This document shows, piece after piece, positions 1 through 5,379 of a stretch of DNA of 6,835 nucleotides. The stretch spans positions 1 to 6,835 of the forward strand of contig JAFMJK010000123.1 of the NCBI GenBank assembly GCA_017853515.1, read 5' to 3'. Position 1 is the first letter of the stretch; every line of letters begins with the position of its first letter. Below the pieces are notes generated by a model. That model worked only from the letters and a program-made list of their open reading frames with translations, searched no databases and was not told where the DNA came from. A program made the translations under genes and the position numbers. Source of the stretch: Chthoniobacterales bacterium. GTDB lineage: Bacteria; Verrucomicrobiota; Verrucomicrobiia; Chthoniobacterales; JACTMZ01.

Positions 1-1391
1 CGCGTCAGCTTGGTCCCGTCTTTGGTGTCTTTGACCATCCAGCCGCGTTTGAGCAATTCATCCCGCAGGGTATCGCTCTTGGCCCAGTCCTTGGCCGCGC
101 GGGCGGCCAGCCGCTCCTCGAGAAGTGCGGTGATGTCGGCGGGAACCTCTGCCGCCTCCGGCTCGAGACGGAGGACCGAATTGATCCGTTCCCAGTAATC
201 GAGCAACCCGCGGGCCTGCTCCGGGGAAAGCTCGCCTTTGTCCATGGCCCGGTTGCTGTCGCGGACCAAATCGAACAGCGCCCCGAGGGCGGCGGAAATA
301 TTGAGGTCGTCGTCGAGGGCCGCGGCGAACTTGTCCTCGGCGATGAGTGGATGGGCTTCGCTTTTCTTCGCGGTGGCGGCCAATTCGGAAAGGCGTTGCT
401 GCCATTCGTCGAGCCTTTGCAGCGCGCTGCGCGCCCCGGCCAGGCCCTCGAAGGTGAAGTTGAGCGGCAGTCGGTAATGGGCGGAGAGGAGCACGTAACG
501 CACCTCGCGTCCGGTCCAGCCTTTGTCGAGCAGGTCGCGCAGGGTGTAAAAATTGCCGAAGGACTTGGCCATCTTGCGTCCGTCGACCATGAGGTGCGCG
601 CAATGCATCCACAGATTGACGAATTTTTGCCCGGTGCAGCATTCGGTCTGGGCGATCTCGGCCTCGTGGTGGGGGAAGATGTTGTCCACCCCGCCGCAAT
701 GGATATCCAACCGGTCGCCGAGCAGACCCGTGGCCATGGCGCTGCACTCGATGTGCCACCCTGGCCGTCCGGGTCCCCACGGGCTGTCCCATTTTACATC
801 GCCGTCGTCCACGTCGTGCGCTTTCCACAGAGCGAAGTCGCCGATGTTTTCCTTTTCGTATTCGTCCGAGCTGACTCGGCCCGACGGGCGGAGTTCTTCG
901 AGATTCAGATGGGCGAGGTGTCCGTAGCTCGGAAAGCTGGCGATGCGGAAATAGACCGATTTGTCGTCCGCCTGGTAGGCGTGACCGGCGGCGACGAGCT
1001 TTTCGATCATGGCGATCATTCGCGCGATGTGCTCCGGTTCCGTCGCAGCAGGGAATTGGTCGGCCGGTTTGATGCGCAGCGATTTGAGGTCCTCGAAGAA
1101 TGCGTCCTTGTAGGGTTGGGTGAACTGGGCGAGGGGAACGCCCTTCTCGCGCGCGCCGCGGATCGTCTTGTCGTCGACATCGGTCAGGTTCATGACCCGC
1201 TCGACTTTGAAGCCGCGATATTCCAGATGGCGCTGGAGAAGATCCTCGAAAAGGTAGGCGCGGAAGTTCCCGATGTGTGCGTGGTTGTAGACGGTCGGAC
1301 CGCAGGTGTAGACCTTGACCCTCTTGCCCGCGGGATCGAGCGGCACGAACGGCTCGACCGCGCGCGTCAGGGTGTTTTGGAGCTGGAGCAA
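1..1391 (-). CDS. cysS: Cysteinyl-tRNA synthetase (3' end beyond window)
   Basis: Charges tRNA-Cys with cysteine in the cytoplasm (class I synthetase). Translating the minus strand from the TTG at 1391-1389 gives 463 codons with no stop before the window edge, close to the family's usual ~460 residues, so only the last few residues are missing. The N-terminus LQLQNTLTR matches the family's usual start. Visible motifs are YTCGPTVY (zinc Cys30), the HIGN signature at 39-42, WHIEC with zinc Cys216, PHHEAE with zinc His241 and Glu245, and KMAKS at 273-277 (variant of KMSKS). Ligand spacing agrees with the E. coli enzyme. No in-frame ATG or GTG fits the N-terminus, and I see no Shine-Dalgarno sequence; a heptamer tract ends 4 nt before the TTG. 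It follows ispF after a 158-bp gap holding a terminator, and no clear own promoter was found. Identity is near certain; the start is probable. Confidence 0.95.
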   Translation of the reverse strand, partial: MLQLQNTLTRAVEPFVPLDPAGKRVKVYTCGPTVYNHAHIGNFRAYLFEDLLQRHLEYRGFKVERVMNLTDVDDKTIRGAREKGVPLAQFTQPYKDAFFEDLKSLRIKPADQFPAATEPEHIARMIAMIEKLVAAGHAYQADDKSVYFRIASFPSYGHLAHLNLEELRPSGRVSSDEYEKENIGDFALWKAHDVDDGDVKWDSPWGPGRPGWHIECSAMATGLLGDRLDIHCGGVDNIFPHHEAEIAQTECCTGQKFVNLWMHCAHLMVDGRKMAKSFGNFYTLRDLLDKGWTGREVRYVLLSAHYRLPLNFTFEGLAGARSALQRLDEWQQRLSELAATAKKSEAHPLIAEDKFAAALDDDLNISAALGALFDLVRDSNRAMDKGELSPEQARGLLDYWERINSVLRLEPEAAEVPADITALLEERLAARAAKDWAKSDTLRDELLKRGWMVKDTKDGTKLT

Positions 1392-1395
1392 AGCA

Positions 1396-1423
1396 GTTGA
1401 GGGTTGAGGGTTGGGATTTGAGG
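1396..1423. repeat. Degenerate heptamer tract upstream of cysS
   Basis: Four 7-bp units in tandem on the plus strand: GTTGAGG, GTTGAGG, GTTGGGA, TTTGAGG. In the cysS mRNA sense they read as CCTCAAC-type units and end 4 nt before the TTG start. Two units are exact copies and two are degenerate. The same unit occurs at 4379-4406 before gmk, and in inverted orientation at 1519-1546. Confidence 0.8.
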
Positions 1424-1442
1424 GAGCCGTGCGGGCGGGGGA

Positions 1443-1469
1443 AAAGTAAAAGCGGCATGCCTGCCGCTT
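1443..1469 (-). terminator. Rho-independent terminator after ispF
   Basis: A perfect 8-bp stem (AAGCGGCA at 1450-1457 pairing with TGCCGCTT at 1462-1469) closes a 4-nt loop. On the minus strand the stem is followed by TTTTACTTTT, a broken U tract. It lies about 80 bp past the ispF stop and 50 bp before cysS, so it should end or attenuate the IMPase-ispF transcript. Confidence 0.7.
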
Positions 1470-1518
1470 GTCGAAGGATAACTGAGCGGCGTGCGGCGCA
1501 CAGCCTCGTTGCTCGATC

Positions 1519-1546
1519 TCTCAACGCTCATCTTTCAACTCGCAAC
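1519..1546. repeat. Degenerate heptamer tract just after the ispF stop
   Basis: Four 7-bp units on the plus strand: TCTCAAC, GCTCATC, TTTCAAC, TCGCAAC. It begins 3 bp past the ispF stop codon in the direction of transcription. In the transcript it reads GTTGAGA-like, the complement of the tract before cysS, so the two tracts form an inverted pair around the terminator at 1443-1469. Confidence 0.65.
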
Positions 1547-1549
1547 TCC

Positions 1550-2026
1550 TCAAGGCAATTCGACCGAAGCGACCGCCATGGCGGCGATACCTTCCCCGCG
1601 GCCGATGGAACCGAGGCCTTCGTTGGTCGTGGCTTTCACCGCGACCCGGGCGGGCGGCATGCCGAGTGCCCCGGCGATGCGCTCTCGCATGGGGAAAACA
1701 TGCGGGCCGATCTTGGGCGCCTCGGCGATGACCGTGGCATCGATGCTGTTGATGCGGGCACCGCGGGCACGGGCGAGATTCGCCGCCTTCTCCAATATCT
1801 CCAAGCTGCTGATGCCGCGAATGCCCGGGTCCGTATTGGGAAAGTGGTGGCCGATGTCCTGCTCGCCGATGGCTCCGAGCACGGCATCGGCGATGGCATG
1901 ACTGAGAACGTCGGCATCGGAGTGTCCATCGAGCCCGCGATCGTGCGGAATCTCCACTCCTCCGAGGATGAGCGGGCGCCCCGCGATGAAACGGTGGACG
2001 TCGTAACCGAGGCCGGAGGTGGTCAT
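1550..2026 (-). CDS. ispF: 2-C-methyl-D-erythritol 2,4-cyclodiphosphate synthase
   Basis: Catalyses the fifth step of the non-mevalonate (MEP) isoprenoid pathway: it cyclises CDP-ME 2-phosphate to MEcPP with release of CMP, as a cytoplasmic homotrimer. The protein is 158 residues, against about 159 for E. coli IspF. The metal-site residues are present: Asp9 and His11 in GYDVHRF and His43 in SDADVLSHA. Also visible are DIGHHFPNTDP (57-67) and the C-terminal GRGEGIAA signature. The ATG at 2026 gives the canonical N-terminus. No Shine-Dalgarno sequence is visible; the whole 36-bp spacer from the IMPase stop is a heptamer tract. It is probably co-transcribed with the IMPase gene upstream and followed by the terminator at 1443-1469. 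No ispD is fused to it or adjacent. Confidence 0.97.
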   Translation of the reverse strand: MTTSGLGYDVHRFIAGRPLILGGVEIPHDRGLDGHSDADVLSHAIADAVLGAIGEQDIGHHFPNTDPGIRGISSLEILEKAANLARARGARINSIDATVIAEAPKIGPHVFPMRERIAGALGMPPARVAVKATTNEGLGSIGRGEGIAAMAVASVELP

Positions 2027-2032
2027 TTCAAA

Positions 2033-2067
2033 AGTTTTCAGTATTCAGTTTTCGGTCTTTGGTCAGT
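2033..2067. repeat. Heptamer tract filling the IMPase-ispF spacer
   Basis: Five 7-bp units on the plus strand: AGTTTTC, AGTATTC, AGTTTTC, GGTCTTT, GGTCAGT. The first three are near-identical and the last two related. The stop codon of the IMPase gene (TCA at 2063-2065, plus strand) lies inside the last unit and the ispF start is 7 bp from the other end. The unit sequence is unlike the GTTGAGG family, but the period is the same. Confidence 0.7.
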
Positions 2068-2818
2068 GGGGGACCAAGGAGGCGAAGTCGGCGTTGCCGC
2101 TGGTCGCCATGATGCGGAATTTGTCCGGATTGCCTTCGTGGGGTTGCATGTCGACGACTCCACCCGCTGCACGGACGAGGAGGATGCCCGCGGCGACGTC
2201 CCAAAGGCTGATCGTTCCTTCCATGTAGGCGTCGAGCCGCCCGGCGGCGACATAGGCGATGTCGAGCGCCGCGCTGCCGAGCATGCGCATCTTTTTCACC
2301 TTGCGGATGGCGTTGTTGAAAGCGGGCAGCGTGCTATCGATCGTGTCGACCGTTTTCGACACGCCCATCGAAACGACGCACTCCTGCAAATCGGTGCGGG
2401 TGCTCACACGGATTTCTTTGCCGTTCAGCCTGGCTGGTCCGCCCGCCTCGACGGTCCATGTTTCGTCGCGCAGCGGATCGTGGACCACGCCGGCGAGGAG
2501 TTCGTTGTTCCGGCGGACGGCGATGGTCGTGGCAAAGTGGGGGATACAGTAGAAGTAGTTCACGGTGCCGTCCAACGGATCGACAATCCACTCGCAATCC
2601 CCTGTGCCCCCCCGCATCCCTTCCTCACCATAGATGGCGTGCTCCGGATGGCGCGCCAGGATGTGGTCCTCGATGGCGCGTTGGGTGCGGCGGTCGATCT
2701 CGAGCTTGATGTCGTGCGCGAGCATCGAGTCGACCTCGAGAGGTTTCCCGAAATTTTCGCGCAGAATTTTTCCGGCGATGAGCGCCGCGTCGAGTGCTGT
2801 GGTGAGAAATTCGGACAT
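2063..2818 (-). CDS. Inositol monophosphatase family protein (SuhB-like)
   Basis: Mg-dependent phosphatase of the IMPase/FBPase-like superfamily, probably cytoplasmic, hydrolysing inositol-1-phosphate or a related sugar phosphate or nucleotide; the substrate cannot be fixed from sequence. The protein is 251 residues, a typical length. Metal-site motifs are complete: GEEG with Glu66, DPLDGTVNY with Asp80 and Asp83, and WDVAAG with Asp207. I chose the ATG at 2818 because MSEFLTTALDAALIAGK resembles the family's first helix; a TTG at 2860 in frame would add 14 residues with no family resemblance and would overlap the terminator's T run. It begins about 50 bp after the terminator of the small basic-protein gene and is followed, after a 36-bp heptamer spacer, by ispF. 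The DPLDGTVN motif suits true IMPases, but a 3'-phosphoadenosine or histidinol phosphatase role is not excluded. Confidence 0.92.
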   Translation of the reverse strand: MSEFLTTALDAALIAGKILRENFGKPLEVDSMLAHDIKLEIDRRTQRAIEDHILARHPEHAIYGEEGMRGGTGDCEWIVDPLDGTVNYFYCIPHFATTIAVRRNNELLAGVVHDPLRDETWTVEAGGPARLNGKEIRVSTRTDLQECVVSMGVSKTVDTIDSTLPAFNNAIRKVKKMRMLGSAALDIAYVAAGRLDAYMEGTISLWDVAAGILLVRAAGGVVDMQPHEGNPDKFRIMATSGNADFASLVPH

Positions 2819-2830
2819 ATCCGTGCCTTT

Positions 2831-2860
2831 GTTATCAGACGACGCGCGCGCGACGGACAA
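2831..2860 (-). promoter_or_regulatory. Candidate promoter for the IMPase-ispF unit
   Basis: On the minus strand, TTGTCC (2860-2855) and GATAAC (2836-2831) lie 18 nt apart, each matching 4 of 6 sigma-70 consensus bases. The -10 would end 12 nt before the ATG at 2818, leaving a leader of only a few nucleotides. The -35 begins inside the T run of the preceding terminator. Weak evidence, supported only by position. Confidence 0.3.
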
Positions 2861-2892
2861 AAAAATCGGGAGGGGATCGAAATCCCCTCCCG
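2859..2892 (-). terminator. Strong rho-independent terminator after the small basic-protein gene
   Basis: A perfect 11-bp stem (2867-2877 with 2882-2892; arm CGGGAGGGGAT) closes a 4-nt loop that reads TTCG on the minus strand. One base later comes an uninterrupted run of seven T on the minus strand (2865-2859). It lies 27 bp past the stop of the 34-residue gene and insulates it from the IMPase gene. Confidence 0.92.
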
Positions 2893-2919
2893 TGCAACTT
2901 CGTTTTAAACCACTAAGGT

Positions 2920-3024
2920 TTAGCGACGGCGCTTCTTAGCAGCTTTTTTCTTAGCGGCCTTTTTCTTGGCGGGCTTGCGCTTCGCGACTTTTTTCTTGGC
3001 GGCTTTTTTCTTTTTAGCGGGCAT
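2920..3024 (-). CDS. 34-residue Lys/Arg/Ala-rich basic protein, histone H1-tail-like
   Basis: A small ORF starting at ATG 3024 encodes 34 residues, of which 17 are Lys and 4 Arg, with no acidic and no aromatic residue. It is built from AKKKA-type blocks (KKAAKKK, AKRKP, AKKKA, AKKKA, AKKRRR), like the C-terminal tails of histone H1 and bacterial H1-like (Hc1-type) proteins. It is likely unfolded alone and likely binds DNA or RNA by charge; a nucleoid or ribosome-associated role is inference. It looks like a real gene: a GGGGGG Shine-Dalgarno-like run sits 7 nt before the ATG, a good sigma-70-type promoter lies upstream, and a strong hairpin terminator follows. It is its own transcription unit between coaC and the IMPase gene. 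The many AAA and AAG codons make A-rich runs that could allow slippage. Confidence 0.85.
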   Translation of the reverse strand: MPAKKKKAAKKKVAKRKPAKKKAAKKKAAKKRRR

Positions 3025-3092
3025 CCAAAATCCCCCCTTTCAATCCGCAGTGGCGGGTTTGGAGTGTGCTTGTTGTGCAACTCACAATCGCG

Positions 3093-3150
3093 TTCGTAAA
3101 ACGAATGCGTGAAACCGTCAACGGTTTTTTTGAAATTTTTTCAAAAAAAT
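3093..3150 (-). promoter_or_regulatory. Promoter of the small basic-protein gene, with A/T-rich upstream element
   Basis: On the minus strand, TTGACG (3121-3116, 5 of 6 consensus bases) and TACGAA (3098-3093, 3 of 6) are separated by exactly 17 nt. Immediately upstream, 3122-3150 holds A and T runs resembling an UP element. Transcription would begin near 3086, giving a leader of about 60 nt that includes the ribosome-binding run. A 9-bp imperfect hairpin (3089-3097 with 3101-3109, one G-T pair) covers the -10 and could be an operator. Confidence 0.6.
3125..3149. repeat. Perfect 11-bp A/T palindrome upstream of the basic-protein promoter
   Basis: TTTTTTTGAAA (3125-3135) is the exact reverse complement of TTTCAAAAAAA (3139-3149), separated by TTT. 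In a GC-rich window such a run of A and T tracts stands out. It may be intrinsically bent DNA, an UP element, a binding site for a nucleoid protein, or part of the coaC terminator. Confidence 0.75.
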
Positions 3151-3169
3151 TTCCGCCGACTTTCCGGCG
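3143..3169 (-). terminator. Possible terminator after coaC
   Basis: On the minus strand a 5-bp GC stem (CGCCG, 6-nt loop, CGGCG; 3169-3165 with 3158-3154) is followed by GAAATTTTTTT. It lies about 46 bp past the coaC stop. The stem is short and four bases separate it from the T run, so this is a weak call; the T run is shared with the palindrome at 3125-3149. Confidence 0.4.
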
Positions 3170-3215
3170 TCATGCGCGCATCGCGCGCGATTTCACGCAA
3201 TGTGCGCGAGAATGT

Positions 3216-3764
3216 TCAGCGCGCGCCGAGCAACGCGCACGCTTCGTCGGCGATTTTTTCCACCGGCCACAAACGTCCCGCGCCTTCGTATCCGCAGGCG
3301 AGCATGCCTTCGTCCGGTCCGATGAATCGCGCGCCGCGCCCGCGCAACACTTCCGCATTCTGCGCCGTCGCGGGATGCGACCACATCTTCCCGTTCATGG
3401 CCGGCGCGACGAGAAGCGGCGCGCGCGTGGCCAGCGCGATGCAGGTGAGCGCGTCGTCGGCCAGTCCGAGAGCCAGCCGCGCGATCGCGGAAGCCGATGC
3501 GGGCGCAATGAGCAGCAGATCTGCGCCGTCGGCCAGTTCGATATGGCCCGGGCACCATCCCTCCTGCTCCTCGAAGACATCGGTGGTCACCGGGTTCTTG
3601 CTCAGGGTTTGCAGGGTGAGCGGCGTGATGAACTTTTGCGCCCCTTGGGTCATGACCACGCGCACTTTGTGGCCCTTCTTGATCAGCAGGCCGGCCAGAT
3701 CCGCCGCTTTGTAGGCCGCGATGGAGCCGGTCACGCCGAGAACGATGTTCTTTCCGGCGGCCAT
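3216..3764 (-). CDS. coaC: Phosphopantothenoylcysteine decarboxylase, stand-alone CoaC
   Basis: FMN-dependent flavoprotein of the HFCD family that decarboxylates 4'-phosphopantothenoylcysteine to 4'-phosphopantetheine in coenzyme A synthesis. It has 182 residues: FMN-binding GVTGSIAAYK (10-19), catalytic His74 in HIELA, PAMNGKMW (121-128), and the substrate-clamp motif ACGYEGAGRLW with catalytic Cys157. In most bacteria CoaC is the N-terminal half of a ~400-residue CoaBC; here the protein ends soon after the clamp with an ordinary stop and no CoaB ligase follows. The ATG at 3764 is one base after the gmk stop, with GGAGG 6-7 nt upstream inside gmk, so coupled translation is likely. The order yicC-gmk-coaC is the common bacterial cluster without rpoZ. 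Other HFCD flavoproteins (UbiX-like, epidermin-type) are less likely given the PAMN and ACG motifs. Confidence 0.93.
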   Translation of the reverse strand: MAAGKNIVLGVTGSIAAYKAADLAGLLIKKGHKVRVVMTQGAQKFITPLTLQTLSKNPVTTDVFEEQEGWCPGHIELADGADLLLIAPASASAIARLALGLADDALTCIALATRAPLLVAPAMNGKMWSHPATAQNAEVLRGRGARFIGPDEGMLACGYEGAGRLWPVEKIADEACALLGAR

Positions 3765-3765
3765 G

Positions 3766-4371
3766 TCAGTCCTCCAGCGAAATGATCCGGCGGCTGAGGT
3801 AGCGCTCGGCGCGGGTGATGGCGCGGAATTTGGTCAGGTCTTCCTCCATCGACCCGCTGATGATGGTGTAGCGGTATTCCCGCCAGCATTTCATCTCGGT
3901 CGCCGCGGTGGTGAGGCGAAAGTCGATTTGCTCCGGCGTCTCCGTTCCCCGCTTTTCCAGGCGGTGGCGCAGCTCGTCAAGACTCGGCGGCATGATGAAG
4001 ATGTCGACCAGGGAGTCCTGGATGAACGGATCTTTGCTCTGCCGGATGGTGGCTGCGCCCTGCACGTCGATATCGACCAGCACGTCGATGCCCCCGCGAA
4101 GATGGTCGACGATGGTCTGCCGCACGGTGCCGTAATAGTGGTCGTGCACCCGCGCGTATTCGAGGAAGTCGCCCGCGGCGATGCGCCGCTCGAAGTCGGC
4201 GGTATCCATGAAATGGTAGTCCTCGCCGTCGGTCTCGCCGGCCCGCGGAGTGCGCGTGGTGCAGGAAACGGCGTAAACCGTGTCCGGCGTCTGGCGCAGC
4301 GAACTGCAAATGGTCGATTTGCCCGCGCCCGACGGGGCGGAAATGACGAAGAGTATGCCGAGGCGCTTCAA
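3766..4371 (-). CDS. gmk: Guanylate kinase
   Basis: Transfers phosphate from ATP to GMP to make GDP in cytoplasmic purine nucleotide synthesis. From TTG 4371 the protein is 201 residues (E. coli Gmk is 207). It shows the P-loop SAPSGAGKST (11-20), the GMP-binding SCTTRTPRAGE (36-46), GEDYHF, LEYARVHDHYYGT and DIDVQGA. The frame is open upstream to an ATG at 4530, but that 53-residue extension lies mostly over the end of yicC plus the heptamer tract and has no family resemblance. TTG 4371 gives LKRLGILFVISAPSG, a normal Gmk start. No Shine-Dalgarno sequence is visible; the tract at 4379-4406 ends 7 nt before it. Its stop is one base from the coaC start. Identity is near certain, the start likely. 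Confidence 0.96.
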   Translation of the reverse strand: MKRLGILFVISAPSGAGKSTICSSLRQTPDTVYAVSCTTRTPRAGETDGEDYHFMDTADFERRIAAGDFLEYARVHDHYYGTVRQTIVDHLRGGIDVLVDIDVQGAATIRQSKDPFIQDSLVDIFIMPPSLDELRHRLEKRGTETPEQIDFRLTTAATEMKCWREYRYTIISGSMEEDLTKFRAITRAERYLSRRIISLED

Positions 4372-4378
4372 CGGGAAA

Positions 4379-4406
4379 GTTGACGGTTGAGGGTTGAGGG
4401 TTGAGC
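4379..4406. repeat. Heptamer tract in the yicC-gmk spacer
   Basis: Four 7-bp units in tandem on the plus strand: GTTGACG, GTTGAGG, GTTGAGG, GTTGAGC. Two are identical and two differ by one base. In the gmk mRNA sense the units read CCTCAAC, the same as before cysS, and the tract ends 7 nt before the gmk TTG start. It makes up 28 of the 50 bp between yicC and gmk. Confidence 0.85.
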
Positions 4407-4421
4407 GAGGCGGAAGATCAT

Positions 4422-5288
4422 CTATTCGACATTCTGCACCTGCTCGCGGAGGCGCTCCAGTTCCGTTTTGGCCGCAACGACGTGGCGGGTCACCTCGGCG
4501 GAGTTGGCTTTGGCCCCTATGGTGTTGCACTCCCGGAACATCTCCTGGGCGAGAAAGTCGAGGGTGCGCCCGTTGGCCTCCTTGGAAGCCAGTCCGGTGC
4601 GGAACTGGGCAACATGGCTTGCGAGGCGGCTCAGCTCCTCGGTGATGTCCGACCGGTCGGCAAAAAGGGCGAGTTCGCGGGCGAGCCGCTCGTCATCCGC
4701 GGCGAAGGACGGGTCGAGCGCGGCGAGCCGCTCGCGCATGGCCTCGCGGTGTTTGGCCGTGACGGACGGCGCGAGTTTGGCGATGGCCGAGGTCTCGCGG
4801 GTGAACTTTTCGAGCAGACGCTGCAATTCGCGGGCCAAGTGCGCCCCCTCTTTCGATCTCATCACTTCCAGCGACCGCAGGGCGGCCCGCGTCGCTTTGC
4901 CCAGCGCGCCCGCATCGGGTGCGGCCGGTGCGGCGGAATCGCGGGCCGTGGCCGCGTAAAGCCGGATGATGTCCGAGAGTTCCGGTTGTCCGGGAATTTT
5001 CAGCGAGCGCTGCACGCGCTGCAGGTCCGCATGGATGCGACGGAAGATTTCCTCGTCGACCAACGGCCGCGCTTTGCCTCCGCCCGACACCGAGGCCGTG
5101 ACCGTGGCGCGTCCGCGGCTCACCGCGGGTGCGACGATCTCGCGGACCGCGCTTTCCATGGCGGCCAGTTCGCGCGGCAGGTTGACGACGACTTCGGCGT
5201 TGCGCCGGTTGACCGTCGAAATCTCCACCGAGTAGCGCAGTTCTTTGGTCGCGCACTCGCCACGGCCGAATCCGGTCATGCTTTTCAT
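4422..5288 (-). CDS. yicC: YicC/YloC family endoribonuclease
   Basis: Member of the conserved YicC/YloC family; E. coli YicC is an endoribonuclease implicated in degrading the small RNA RyhB. The protein is 288 residues, about the same as E. coli YicC (287). The N-terminal signature MKSMTGFGRGE is present, as is the C-terminal domain with DITEELSRLASHVAQF, then GRTLDFLAQEMFRECNT, IGAKANSAE and a REQVQNVE ending, all typical. The usual REANT reads RECNT here. The ATG at 5288 sits exactly at the conserved start; no clear Shine-Dalgarno sequence was seen. It is the first gene of the yicC-gmk-coaC unit and is divergent from the cytosine deaminase gene. The substrate RNA in this organism is unknown. 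Confidence 0.94.
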   Translation of the reverse strand: MKSMTGFGRGECATKELRYSVEISTVNRRNAEVVVNLPRELAAMESAVREIVAPAVSRGRATVTASVSGGGKARPLVDEEIFRRIHADLQRVQRSLKIPGQPELSDIIRLYAATARDSAAPAAPDAGALGKATRAALRSLEVMRSKEGAHLARELQRLLEKFTRETSAIAKLAPSVTAKHREAMRERLAALDPSFAADDERLARELALFADRSDITEELSRLASHVAQFRTGLASKEANGRTLDFLAQEMFRECNTIGAKANSAEVTRHVVAAKTELERLREQVQNVE

Positions 5289-5379
5289 ATACGGATGACA
5301 GCCTGCGTGCGCGCGCGTGTCCAGCCTGCGACGATTACATCATTGCTGCCGGGGCGCTGCGTCCCTTACTTTGCCCCCC
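5289..5379. other. 91-bp divergent intergenic region (yicC / cytosine deaminase)
   Basis: This spacer must hold the control signals for both divergent units. It contains a 9-bp direct repeat CAGCCTGCG at 5299-5307 and 5322-5330, 23 bp start to start, around an alternating GC run. On the plus strand TTGCTG (5343-5348) and TTACTT (5366-5371), 17 nt apart, form a weak sigma-70-like promoter. Its start point would fall at or next to the ATG at 5380, which has no Shine-Dalgarno sequence, so a leaderless transcript is possible. I found no convincing promoter for yicC. Confidence 0.35.

Noticed and set aside
351..1400. A 349-codon open frame on the plus strand
   Set aside because: Antisense shadow of cysS with no motifs and no plausible start signals.
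58..1524. A 488-codon open frame on the minus strand
   Set aside because: It is the cysS gene read one base out of frame. It is Arg/Pro-rich with no family motif, while the neighbouring frame gives a complete set of cysteinyl-tRNA synthetase motifs.
1396..1546. CRISPR array or telomere-like repeat suggested by short repeats
   Set aside because: Units are only 7 bp, degenerate and without spacers, so this is not a CRISPR array. The resemblance to telomere heptamers is superficial in a bacterial coding context.
1397..2908. A 503-codon open frame on the plus strand
   Set aside because: It lies antisense to ispF and the IMPase gene, both of which have full motif sets. Long antisense frames are expected in GC-rich coding DNA, and the translation has no recognisable domain.
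3112..3131. Plus-strand terminator-like hairpin (AAACCG, TCAA loop, CGGTTT, T run)
   Set aside because: No plus-strand gene lies upstream for it to terminate. The same bases form the TTGACG -35 box and A tract of the minus-strand promoter.
3170..3215. GCGCG-rich palindromic bits after coaC
   Set aside because: Short alternating GC palindromes are common in GC-rich DNA; no repeated unit or extended stem was found.
4372..4530. N-terminal extension of guanylate kinase back to the ATG at 4530
   Set aside because: The extra 53 residues come from the out-of-frame end of yicC and from translated heptamers; the family N-terminus begins at TTG 4371.
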